A DNA stretch of 5,462 nt from Alphaproteobacteria bacterium (GCA_005888515.1 VAZR01000145.1:1-5462), one strand, 5' to 3'; shown: positions 1 to 5,462, counted from the first letter of the stretch. Notes: a model not told the origin generated them from the letters alone. Translations and numbers: made by a program.

Positions 1-176
1 TCGGCCTGGATCGTTTCCACGGCCTGGTTCGCGGTCGCGTTGCGGTTCATCGTCGCGTCTTTATTCGCGGCCGCGGGAGCCGGGTTCGCGGTCGTCGGAT
101 GCGACGTCTGGGCAAAGGCAGCCGGCGCTGCTCCCAACAGAAGGGCGAGCGCAATGGCAGACATGGTCTTGTTCAT
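1..176 (-). CDS. Small exported protein, N-terminal part (runs off left edge)
   Basis: An open frame on the minus strand starts at ATG 176 and is still open at base 1, giving 58 codons of an incomplete gene. The N-terminus is a classic Sec signal peptide: a Lys at residue 3, a hydrophobic Ala/Leu core at about 6-17, and an AFA|Q cleavage site after residue 22. The mature part begins QTSHPTTANPAP and is rich in Ala, Asn and Thr, with no Cys, so it looks like a flexible periplasmic linker rather than a folded domain. A GAGAGG ribosome binding site lies six bases upstream (183-188). Met5 is a possible alternative start, but the RBS spacing favours Met1. The gene is divergent from the catabolic genes to the right and probably unrelated to them. 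I do not recognise the family. Bradyrhizobium-type genomes carry many short secreted proteins of this style, and the informative C-terminal part is outside the window. Confidence 0.75.
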   Translation of the reverse strand, partial: MNKTMSAIALALLLGAAPAAFAQTSHPTTANPAPAAANKDATMNRNATANQAVETIQA

Positions 177-182
177 TGTGTA

Positions 183-188
183 CCTCTC
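183..188 (-). promoter_or_regulatory. Ribosome binding site of the exported-protein gene
   Basis: Read on the minus strand, GAGAGG precedes ATG 176 with a six-base spacer (TACACA). It supports the short signal-peptide frame as a real gene despite the truncation, and favours Met1 over Met5. Confidence 0.6.
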
Positions 189-354
189 GATTGTGGTCCC
201 CCGGGCATGGGGCTCGTCTAGGTAAACGCCGGCTTGCGCGCGGCCCTCCCATGTTCAACGCGAGCGCGACCAAAAATGACCCGGCCCGTTTGCGCCGCTC
301 ATCCAACTCGCTGGAAGGTCTAAACCGTGAACATCGCGCCGCATGCCGGGGAAT

Positions 355-401
355 GGCCAATTTGCCCCTTGCCGGGCGCGGCCAATTTGGCGGCCAATTT
401 G
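355..401 (+). repeat. Three direct copies of GGCCAATTTG
   Basis: Exact 10-base copies lie at 355-364, 380-389 and 392-401, so their starts are 25 and 12 bases apart. The second and third copies together create a perfect small dyad, TTGGC-G-GCCAA, at 387-397. The array sits directly upstream of the candidate -35 box at 403-408, where an activator would bind. The repeats are seen directly; their role as regulator binding sites is inference. Confidence 0.55.
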
Positions 402-402
402 A

Positions 403-432
403 TTGTCGGGGCGATTTTCGGCGCGGTACAAT
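403..432 (+). promoter_or_regulatory. Candidate promoter of the catabolic operon
   Basis: TTGTCG (403-408) and TACAAT (427-432) are separated by 18 bases and resemble sigma-70-type -35 and -10 boxes (four of six and five of six matches to the E. coli consensus). Transcription would start near 438-440, leaving a leader of about 45 bases before ATG 486. The -10 hexamer is among the few AT-rich stretches in this region. It falls in the loop of a dyad, which suggests control by a repressor or activator. The call rests on pattern matching only. Confidence 0.4.
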
Positions 433-445
433 TCGCCGAAATCGC
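411..445 (+). repeat. Near-perfect dyad overlapping the putative -10 box
   Basis: The left arm GCGATTTTCGGCG (411-423) pairs with the right arm CGCCGAAATCGC (434-445) over 12 base pairs, with one extra T in the left arm and a 10-base centre (424-433) containing TACAAT. No T-run follows, so it is not an ordinary intrinsic terminator. Its position across the presumed -10 and start site fits an operator for a dimeric regulator (inference). Confidence 0.5.
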
Positions 446-485
446 GGGCCCCGCCCGATGCTCGGGGCCATAAGGACCCGTTCGG

Positions 486-1697
486 ATGAATACTGCCGCG
501 GTCCGGCGCCTCGCCATCCCCTCGCCCGACGAGCTGGTCGAGCGCGCACGCGCAATGGTGCCGGCGATCCGCGCCTTGGCCGAAGAAACCGAACGCAACC
601 GCACGCTGCTGCCGCAAATCGTCGAGCAGATCCGCGCCAGCGAGCTGCTGCGCACCTGCCGTCCGCGGATGTTCGGCGGCTTCGAATATGATGGCGAGGT
701 GGCGCTGAAGATCGCGCTGACGATCTCGGCCGCTTGCGCCTCGACCGGCTGGACCGTCAACGGCGCGGTGTCGAACGGCTATTCGCTGGCGCATTGGCCG
801 ATCGAGGCGCAACGCGAATTGTGGGAGGGCGACGCCGACCCCTTCACCTTCGCCTGCTTTGCGCCGACCGGCACCGCGATCCCGGTCGAGGGCGGATATC
901 GGCTTTCCGGGACCTGGTCCTTCGCCAGCGGCTGCGACATCGCGCAATGGGGCAAGCTCGGCGCGATGATCACCCCGCCGGGTAAGGAGCCCCCGTTCGA
1001 TGGCGCGTTCTTTCTGGTGCCGATCGAGGATCTGGAGATCGTCGATAATTGGTTTGTCTGCGGGCTCGCCGGGACTGGCAGCAAGGACATCGTCGTCAAG
1101 GACGCGTTCGTGCCGGCGCACCGGGTATTGCTGTTCTCCGAGACCCGGGCCGGCACGTCGCCCGGCGCCCGGCATCACGATAACCCGATCTACCGTTTGC
1201 CGCTGTTGATGGTCGGCGCCTCGATGCTGGCCTCGACGGCGATCGGCGCCGCCAAAGGCGCGCTCGAGGCGTTTGTCGACACGACGACCGGGCGCAAAAC
1301 GCGCGGCGCGCTGGCGGGCGGCAATCTGCGCATGGCGGAATTCGCCACCGTGCAACTGCGCGTCGCCGAAGCGTCGGCCTCGGTCGAAGCCGCCGAGCTG
1401 ATCCTCCTAACCGACATGCGCACGGCCATCGAGAAACTGCGCGCCGGGCAGGACATCACGGTCGCCGACCGCATTCGCAGCCGGCGCAACCAGGCTTACG
1501 TCCCAAAGCTGGCATTGCAGGCGGCCGAGGCGCTGAACGCAGCGACCGGCGGCTGGGGCCTGCATCTGAGCAATCCGGTGCAGCGCGCCTGGCGCGACGC
1601 CAATGCGGTCGCGCGCCACGTCAGTTTGAATTGGGATGCGGTCGGCACGATGTACGGCCAGCATGTGTTCGGCCTCGAACCGAAGGGGCAATATTGA
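486..1697 (+). CDS. Acyl-CoA dehydrogenase-fold flavin-dependent monooxygenase (group D type)
   Basis: This 403-residue protein has the acyl-CoA dehydrogenase fold: a helical N-terminal domain (about 15-115), a beta domain with SGTWSFASGCDIAQW (141-155) and GLAGTGSKDIVVKDAFVP (193-210), and a C-terminal four-helix domain (about 235-390) resembling the Acyl-CoA_dh_2 family. Relatives of this type include the oxygenase components HsaA, HpaH/C2 and DszC, which use reduced FMN or FAD plus O2 to hydroxylate phenols or oxidise sulfur. The tail RDANAVARHVSLN places His378 where these oxygenases carry a conserved His, and I see no typical dehydrogenase catalytic Glu. I therefore favour monooxygenase over true acyl-CoA dehydrogenase. 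Such enzymes need a separate flavin reductase, which is not in the window. The start is supported by TAAGGA (471-476), nine bases upstream. It is the first gene of the putative operon, 34 bp before the GFA gene. Family confidence is high; the substrate is unknown. Confidence 0.88.
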   Translation: MNTAAVRRLAIPSPDELVERARAMVPAIRALAEETERNRTLLPQIVEQIRASELLRTCRPRMFGGFEYDGEVALKIALTISAACASTGWTVNGAVSNGYSLAHWPIEAQRELWEGDADPFTFACFAPTGTAIPVEGGYRLSGTWSFASGCDIAQWGKLGAMITPPGKEPPFDGAFFLVPIEDLEIVDNWFVCGLAGTGSKDIVVKDAFVPAHRVLLFSETRAGTSPGARHHDNPIYRLPLLMVGASMLASTAIGAAKGALEAFVDTTTGRKTRGALAGGNLRMAEFATVQLRVAEASASVEAAELILLTDMRTAIEKLRAGQDITVADRIRSRRNQAYVPKLALQAAEALNAATGGWGLHLSNPVQRAWRDANAVARHVSLNWDAVGTMYGQHVFGLEPKGQY

Positions 1698-1712
1698 GGA
1701 ACGAAACGTTCC
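1698..1712 (+). repeat. Short perfect hairpin between the first two operon genes
   Basis: GGAACG-AAA-CGTTCC forms a six-base-pair stem with a three-base loop directly after the flavoprotein stop codon. It ends three bases before the GAGAGGGG ribosome binding site (1716-1723) of the next gene. There is no T-run, so it is unlikely to terminate transcription. It could stabilise the upstream message or affect GFA translation, but a dyad this short can also arise by chance. Confidence 0.35.
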
Positions 1713-1731
1713 AACGAGAGGGGCCGGAGCG

Positions 1732-2190
1732 ATGAAGCTGCCCCTGACCGGCGGCTGCCTCTGCGGCGCGCTGCGCTATGAGATCAGCGAGGCGCCGTCG
1801 ACGACGTACACCTGTCACTGCACTGATTGTCAGCACCTCACCAGCAGCGCCTTCTCGCTCGCCATCACGGTCCCGGACGGAGCGTTCCGGCTGACGAAAG
1901 GCGAGCCGCGGCTGGTGCAGAAAATCGCGGATAGCGGGCGTGTCGTCACACGATGGGTTTGCAGCGAGTGCGGCTGCTGGCTCACCAGCAGCCCGCAGCC
2001 GGGCGCGAGACCCGGAGCCATGATCCGGCGCGTCCGCGGCGGCACGCTCGACGATAACTCGTGGCTCAAGCCAACGGCGCATTTCTGGACGCGCAGCAAA
2101 CAGCCCTGGGTCGTACTGCCCGAAGGCGCCGAGGTGTTCGCGACCCAACCGGATTTGGATGAATTTTTCGAATCAAACCGATCGCGATAA
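1732..2190 (+). CDS. GFA/CENP-V family zinc protein
   Basis: This 152-residue protein belongs to the GFA (glutathione-dependent formaldehyde-activating enzyme)/CENP-V fold. It keeps all seven family cysteines: GGCLCG (Cys9, Cys11), CHCTDC (Cys28, Cys30, Cys33) and CSEC (Cys77, Cys80). In the characterised Paracoccus Gfa, the first and last pairs bind a structural zinc and the CHCxxC group binds the second, active-site zinc. The length fits a single-domain member. The start at 1732 is preferred over an in-frame ATG at 1636, which lies inside the upstream gene. ATG 1732 has GAGAGGGG eight bases before it, and the GGCLCG motif begins seven residues in, as usual for the family. Members are widespread and few have known functions, so formaldehyde chemistry should not be assumed. 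Its place between a hydroxylase and a ring-cleavage enzyme homologue suggests a role in the same pathway, for example with a thiol adduct or aldehyde (inference). Confidence 0.87.
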   Translation: MKLPLTGGCLCGALRYEISEAPSTTYTCHCTDCQHLTSSAFSLAITVPDGAFRLTKGEPRLVQKIADSGRVVTRWVCSECGCWLTSSPQPGARPGAMIRRVRGGTLDDNSWLKPTAHFWTRSKQPWVVLPEGAEVFATQPDLDEFFESNRSR

Positions 2191-2191
2191 C

Positions 2192-2197
2192 GGAGGA
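2192..2197 (+). promoter_or_regulatory. Ribosome binding site fixing the dioxygenase start
   Basis: GGAGGA lies six bases before ATG 2204. The alternative in-frame ATG at 2159 lies inside the GFA gene, has no comparable site, and would add 15 unconserved-looking residues. Position 2204 also puts the metal-ligand His at residue 11, close to the usual place (His12 in LigB). Confidence 0.75.
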
Positions 2198-2203
2198 ACG
2201 GAG

Positions 2204-3283
2204 ATGGCGGAAATTCTGGGATTGGGATGCACCCATTGGCCGACCTTGTGTCTGCCGAATGAAGGTCTGACCGGCGTCTTCAAACGCGTACTCGACGCGC
2301 CGAACGTCGATCCTGCGGTAAAGGATCCGGCCAATTGGCCATCTGAGCTTTTAGCCGAGCTCGGCAATGATGACGGCCTTTCCGCCGCCAACCGCTGCGG
2401 CGAGCGCTTCGGCAACGACTTCCGGGCGATCCGCAAGATCCTCGACGATTTCAACCCGGATTTCGTGCTGGTGTGGGGCGACGACCAGTACGAGAACTTC
2501 AAGGAGGACATCGTCCCGCCGTTCTGCGTCCTCGGCTACGATTCCGAATTCGAACTGCAGCCGTGGCAAACCAACAATGGCAGCAACGGCAAGGGCAAGG
2601 CCAACCGCTGGGGCGAGCCGGGCGATTGGAGCCTGAAACTCAAAGGCCATCGCGAGGCGGCCAAATTCCTTGCCACGGGGCTGATCGAGCGCGGCATCGA
2701 TTTGGCCTACGCCTACAAGCCATTGCACCACCCGATGGCGCACGCCTTTACCAACACGTTCCTGTATCTCGATTGGGACCGGAAGGGGTTCCCCTATCCG
2801 GTCGTGCCGTTCGCGATCAACTGCTACGGCCGCAATTTGATCCATGCCAAGGGCGGCTTTGGCCATCTCTACGGGCCACCGCGGCCGGCGGATGAATCCG
2901 GCGATCCGCCATCGCCGCAGCCCTGGCGCTGCATGGATGTCGGCGGCGCGATCGCCGAGGTGCTGGCCGCCTCGCCCTACCGGGTGGCGCTGATCGCCTC
3001 GTCGAGCTGGTCGCACTGCTTCCTGTCGCCGAAGAACGGCTATCTGTGGCCGGACCATGAAGGCGACCGCATCCTGTTCGACTCGATCGAGCGCGCTGAT
3101 TGGGGTACCTGGCGCAAGCGGACGCTCGAAGAGATGGAGTATTCCGGGCAGCACGAGATGCTGAACTGGATGGCGCTGATCGGCGCGATGGAGGCGCTCG
3201 ATCGGAAGCCGCCGGTGATCCAGGATTACATGGAGACCTACATCCTGGCCTCGGACAAGTGCTTCCTGTCCTTCCCGGCTTAG
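2204..3283 (+). CDS. LigB-type class III extradiol dioxygenase homologue
   Basis: This 359-residue protein resembles the LigB superfamily (protocatechuate 4,5-dioxygenase beta subunit), non-heme Fe(II) enzymes that open catecholic rings next to the diol. Matching features are GLGCTHWPT with His11 (LigB His12), ASSSWSHCF with His271 (catalytic His195 in LigB), and SGQHEMLNWMALIGAM with Glu318 (LigB Glu242). KPLHHPMAHAF (172-182) resembles the conserved His-containing segment in the middle of these proteins. The odd point is the second metal ligand: the expected Asp-His motif reads WGDDQYENF, with Gln95 in place of His. Residues about 119-150 form a polar, Trp/Asn/Gly-rich stretch that looks like an insertion relative to LigB. 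It follows the GFA gene by 13 bp and is surely co-transcribed with it. Family assignment is strong. Whether it is a normal ring-cleavage enzyme is uncertain because of the Gln, and the match to LigB positions was made by eye. Confidence 0.85.
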   Translation: MAEILGLGCTHWPTLCLPNEGLTGVFKRVLDAPNVDPAVKDPANWPSELLAELGNDDGLSAANRCGERFGNDFRAIRKILDDFNPDFVLVWGDDQYENFKEDIVPPFCVLGYDSEFELQPWQTNNGSNGKGKANRWGEPGDWSLKLKGHREAAKFLATGLIERGIDLAYAYKPLHHPMAHAFTNTFLYLDWDRKGFPYPVVPFAINCYGRNLIHAKGGFGHLYGPPRPADESGDPPSPQPWRCMDVGGAIAEVLAASPYRVALIASSSWSHCFLSPKNGYLWPDHEGDRILFDSIERADWGTWRKRTLEEMEYSGQHEMLNWMALIGAMEALDRKPPVIQDYMETYILASDKCFLSFPA

Positions 3284-3293
3284 CTACTCCGAT

Positions 3294-3379
3294 GTCATTG
3301 CGAGCAAAGCGAAGCAATCTCCATCCGATTGCGGCTCGTCCGACGGGGATTGCTTCGTCGCTTCGCTCCTCGCAATGAC
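3294..3379. repeat. Palindromic interspersed repeat (REP-like/small MITE-like)
   Basis: An 86-bp element has long imperfect inverted arms. The left arm (3294-3322) begins GTCATTGCGAG and continues through AAGCGAAGCAATC. The right arm (3345-3379) is its reverse complement, ending CGCAATGAC, with about six extra bases, so the arms differ by two three-base indels and a few substitutions. The spacer is 22 bp. The element starts 10 bp after the dioxygenase stop and ends 10 bp before the next gene's ribosome binding site. From general knowledge, near-identical palindromes are scattered through intergenic regions of Bradyrhizobium and Rhodopseudomonas genomes. In RNA it would form a long hairpin that could protect the upstream message or reduce read-through, but there is no T-run for a standard terminator. 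It encodes nothing. Confidence 0.85.
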
Positions 3380-3389
3380 AACTTGATTT

Positions 3390-3394
3390 GGAGG
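3390..3394 (+). promoter_or_regulatory. Ribosome binding site of the molybdopterin subunit gene
   Basis: GGAGG lies one base before GTG 3396 and four bases before GTG 3399. Both codons are in frame, and an in-frame TGA at 3384-3386 rules out any earlier start. The better spacing favours 3399, although four bases is still on the short side. Confidence 0.6.
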
Positions 3395-3398
3395 CGTG

Positions 3399-5462
3399 GT
3401 GGACGGTTCGGCGACAGGGACAGGCATTGGGCAGCCGGTACGGCGGCGGGAAGATCCGCGCCTCTTAACCGGCAAGGGCCGCTATAGCGACGACGTCAAC
3501 CTGCCCGGCCAAGCCTATGCGGTGATGGTGCGGTCGCCGCATGCGCATGCGTTGATCCGCTCGATCGACGCTGCCGCGGCGCGCGCGATGCCCGGAGTGC
3601 TGGCCGTGCTGACCGCCGAGGATGTGACGGCTGACGGGCTGCGGCCCTTGCCGCATATCAGCAACAGCCATCCCGCCGACATCCAGATCAAAAACCGCGA
3701 CGGATCGCCGACGATCGTGCCGCAGCACCAGGCGATCGTCGGCCCGGAGATCTGTCATGTCGGCGAGATCGTCGCGGCGGTGATTGCGGCGACATTGGCC
3801 GAAGCCAGGGATGCGGCCGAGCAAGTTGTGGTCGAGTACGAGACATTGCCTGCGGTGGTGCGGGCCCTCGCCGCGGCCGAGCCGGGCGCGCCAACGGTGC
3901 GGCGGAATTTCCCGAACGTCATTCTCGACGGCGATGTCGGCGACCCCGTCGCGACCGAAGCGGCGTTCGCCCGCGCCGCGCATGTCGTGCAGCTCGATAC
4001 GTGGGTGCCGCGCGTCACCGGCGTGCCGATGGAGCCGCGCGCCGCAGTCGGCGAATACGACCCGCAAAGCGACCGCTATACGCTGCATGCGGGCGCCGGC
4101 GGCGCGGTCAGCCCGCGCCGCGATCTGGCGATGGTGCTCGGTGTCCCGCCCGAGCAGGCGCGCGTCGTGATGCAGGATGTCGGCGGCAATTTCGGCACGC
4201 GCGGCTCGTTCAGCGCCGAGTTCGCGCTGGTCGTCTGGGCGGCGAAACGGCTCGGCCGGCCGGTCAAATGGACCAGCGACCGGCAGGAGTATTTCGTCGC
4301 CGATTATCAGGCGCGCGATCTCACCGTGACGGCCGAGCTGGCGCTCGATGCCGAGGGCAAGTTCCTGGCGATGCGCGGCTCGAATCTGGTCAATCAGGGC
4401 GCCTATGCGCTGGCTTTCGGCCCCTTGAACAAGGGCGTCGAGATCATGTCGAGCATCTACCACGTGCCCGCGGTGCATTTCCGCGGGCGGGCGGCGCTGA
4501 CCAACACGATCCCGACGCGGCCCTATCGCAGCTCCGGCCGGCCCGAGGTCATGTTCGTCATGGAACGGCTGATCGATCTGGCGGCGCGGCAGACCGGCAT
4601 CGACCGCATCGAACTCAGGCGGCGTAACCTCGTGCCGGAATCGATGATGCCGTACACAAACCCGTTCGGCATGGTCTATGACAGCGGGGCCTATCACCGG
4701 GTCATGGAACGGGTGCTGTGGCTCGCCGATTGGAACGAGTTCCCGGCGCGCCGCCAGGAGTCCCGCCGGCATGGCAAGTGCCGCGGCATCGGCGTCGCCA
4801 ATTACGTTGATACCGCGACCGGCGCGCCGCGCGAGAAAGCCGAAGTGACGGTCAAGCCGGAGGGCCCAGTCGGCGGCACCGTCGAGGTCGTGATCGGCAC
4901 GACGTCGCAAGGCCAGGGCCACGAGACCAGCTTCGCACAGCTGATGACCGAATGGCTCGGTGTGCCGATCGACAGCGTCAAGCTCGTGACCGGCGACACC
5001 GATCGCGTCTCGGTCGGCGGCGGCGCCCATTCCGGCCGCGCCTTGCGGCTCGGTAGCATCGTCATGTTCAACTCGTCGAACCAGATCATCGAGAAGGGGT
5101 TGAAGATCGCCAGCCATGTGCTGGAGGCGGCGATCGAGGACATCGCGTTCGCCGGCGGACGGTTCGAGGTGAAGGGCACCGACCGCGCGATTGGCATCTT
5201 TGAGGCCGCCCGCGCGGCGCTGGAGCGCCCCGATCTGCCGGAGGAATTGCGCGGGCCGTTGCAGGGGGTCAGTGACGAGACCGTCAATCTCGCCGCCTTC
5301 CCCTATGGCTGCCATGTCTGCGAGGTGGAGGTCGATCCGGAGACCGGCGAGATCGCGATCGTGCGCTACACGGCGGTCGATGATTGCGGCCGCGCGGTCA
5401 ACCCGATGATTGTGCATGGCCAGGTGCATGGCGGCATCGTGCAAGGGGTTGGCCAGGCATTG
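3399..5462 (+). CDS. Xanthine dehydrogenase-family molybdopterin-binding (large) subunit, 3' end missing
   Basis: The frame is open for 688 codons to the right edge; complete members have roughly 750-800 residues, so the C-terminus is cut off. The first residues, GIGQPVRRREDPRLLTGKGRY (about 9-29), are a hallmark of CoxL/aldehyde-oxidase-type large subunits. A hammerhead domain (about 20-135) is followed by molybdopterin-binding regions with DVGGNFGTR (260-268), PYRSSGRPE (375-383) and GTTSQGQGHET (500-510). The protein would hold the molybdenum cofactor and hydroxylate a carbon with water as oxygen source, passing electrons to 2Fe-2S and FAD subunits not seen here. PYRSSGR replaces the AYRCSFR loop of form I CO dehydrogenase, arguing against CO oxidation and for an aromatic, heteroaromatic or aldehyde substrate. 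The catalytic Glu expected near the C-terminus lies beyond the window. Translation starts at GTG. It follows the dioxygenase by 115 bp that include a palindromic repeat, so co-transcription is likely but unproven. Confidence 0.9.
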   Translation, partial: MDGSATGTGIGQPVRRREDPRLLTGKGRYSDDVNLPGQAYAVMVRSPHAHALIRSIDAAAARAMPGVLAVLTAEDVTADGLRPLPHISNSHPADIQIKNRDGSPTIVPQHQAIVGPEICHVGEIVAAVIAATLAEARDAAEQVVVEYETLPAVVRALAAAEPGAPTVRRNFPNVILDGDVGDPVATEAAFARAAHVVQLDTWVPRVTGVPMEPRAAVGEYDPQSDRYTLHAGAGGAVSPRRDLAMVLGVPPEQARVVMQDVGGNFGTRGSFSAEFALVVWAAKRLGRPVKWTSDRQEYFVADYQARDLTVTAELALDAEGKFLAMRGSNLVNQGAYALAFGPLNKGVEIMSSIYHVPAVHFRGRAALTNTIPTRPYRSSGRPEVMFVMERLIDLAARQTGIDRIELRRRNLVPESMMPYTNPFGMVYDSGAYHRVMERVLWLADWNEFPARRQESRRHGKCRGIGVANYVDTATGAPREKAEVTVKPEGPVGGTVEVVIGTTSQGQGHETSFAQLMTEWLGVPIDSVKLVTGDTDRVSVGGGAHSGRALRLGSIVMFNSSNQIIEKGLKIASHVLEAAIEDIAFAGGRFEVKGTDRAIGIFEAARAALERPDLPEELRGPLQGVSDETVNLAAFPYGCHVCEVEVDPETGEIAIVRYTAVDDCGRAVNPMIVHGQVHGGIVQGVGQAL

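Larger units (their letters stand above)
177..485. other. Divergent intergenic region
   Basis: These 309 bp separate the exported-protein gene (minus strand) from the flavoprotein gene (plus strand). The left half, about 190-350, shows no convincing gene, RNA or repeat. Open frames crossing it lack ribosome binding sites and run into the neighbouring genes out of frame. The right half, 355-445, holds the repeats, dyad and promoter candidate listed separately and is probably the control region of the plus-strand operon. I could not find a convincing promoter for the minus-strand gene. Confidence 0.6.

Noticed and set aside
176..691. A plus-strand open frame beginning in the intergenic region and overlapping the flavoprotein start
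   Set aside because: It is Arg-rich, has no supporting ribosome binding site or recognisable domain, and overlaps a well-supported gene in another frame.
255..1355. A 366-codon minus-strand open frame over the flavoprotein gene
   Set aside because: It is a shadow of the real gene with Arg-rich, low-complexity translation and no family match I recognise.
1732..2190. Naming the GFA protein a glutathione-dependent formaldehyde-activating enzyme
   Set aside because: The zinc motifs establish the fold only. No formaldehyde-oxidation gene is nearby, and most family members have unknown reactions.
2329..2340. Perfect 12-base palindrome GGCCAATTGGCC resembling the upstream GGCCAATTTG repeats
   Set aside because: It lies inside the dioxygenase coding sequence and is explained by the codons for residues around Pro42-Trp45. 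A link to the promoter repeats is not supported.
2351..3154. A 267-codon minus-strand open frame over the dioxygenase gene
   Set aside because: It lies entirely inside a gene with clear LigB-family motifs and shows no motif of its own.
3294..3379. Intrinsic terminator after the dioxygenase gene
   Set aside because: The inverted repeat is strong but lacks a downstream T-run and matches a dispersed repeat family, so it was annotated as a repeat instead.
3465..5444. A 659-codon uninterrupted open frame on the minus strand across the molybdopterin subunit gene
   Set aside because: It mirrors the plus-strand gene, whose motifs are unmistakable. The translation is His/Arg/Asp-rich, without a recognisable domain or ribosome binding site. 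Long antisense frames are typical of GC-rich genes with strong third-position bias.

Overview
The window is GC-rich, densely coding DNA that looks like an alphaproteobacterium of the Hyphomicrobiales, most like Bradyrhizobium, Rhodopseudomonas or a relative. This rests on codon use, the protein families present, and a palindromic repeat beginning GTCATTGCGAG that I recognise as common in intergenic DNA of that group. The genus is an inference; there is no rRNA or other marker here. I see no tRNA, CRISPR array, transposase or phage gene.

Layout: the left edge (1-176, minus strand) holds the 5' part of a gene for a small exported protein with a clear signal peptide. A roughly 310-bp divergent intergenic region follows (177-485). 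It holds three copies of GGCCAATTTG, a possible sigma-70-type promoter, and a strong dyad over the putative -10 box. Four plus-strand genes follow: an acyl-CoA-dehydrogenase-fold flavoprotein resembling group D aromatic hydroxylases (486-1697), a GFA/CENP-V zinc protein (1732-2190), a LigB-type (class III) extradiol dioxygenase homologue (2204-3283), and the large molybdopterin subunit of a xanthine dehydrogenase/CO dehydrogenase-type hydroxylase (3399 to beyond the right edge). The first three are 34 and 13 bp apart and look like one operon. The fourth is separated by 115 bp containing the palindromic repeat, and may be co-transcribed or semi-independent.

Together the genes suggest a catabolic operon for an aromatic or N-heteroaromatic compound. 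A molybdenum hydroxylase and/or a reduced-flavin monooxygenase would hydroxylate the ring, and the extradiol enzyme would cleave it. The GFA protein may act on a thiol adduct or small aldehyde, or have an unrelated role. Substrate and step order cannot be read from the sequence. The flavin reductase for the monooxygenase and the FAD and 2Fe-2S subunits for the molybdenum enzyme are not in the window.

The most notable point is in the dioxygenase homologue. Three of the four LigB active-site positions can be matched (His11, His271, Glu318), but where LigB enzymes have an Asp-His metal ligand this protein reads Asp-Asp-Gln (Gln95). It may be a metal-site variant subfamily with altered chemistry.
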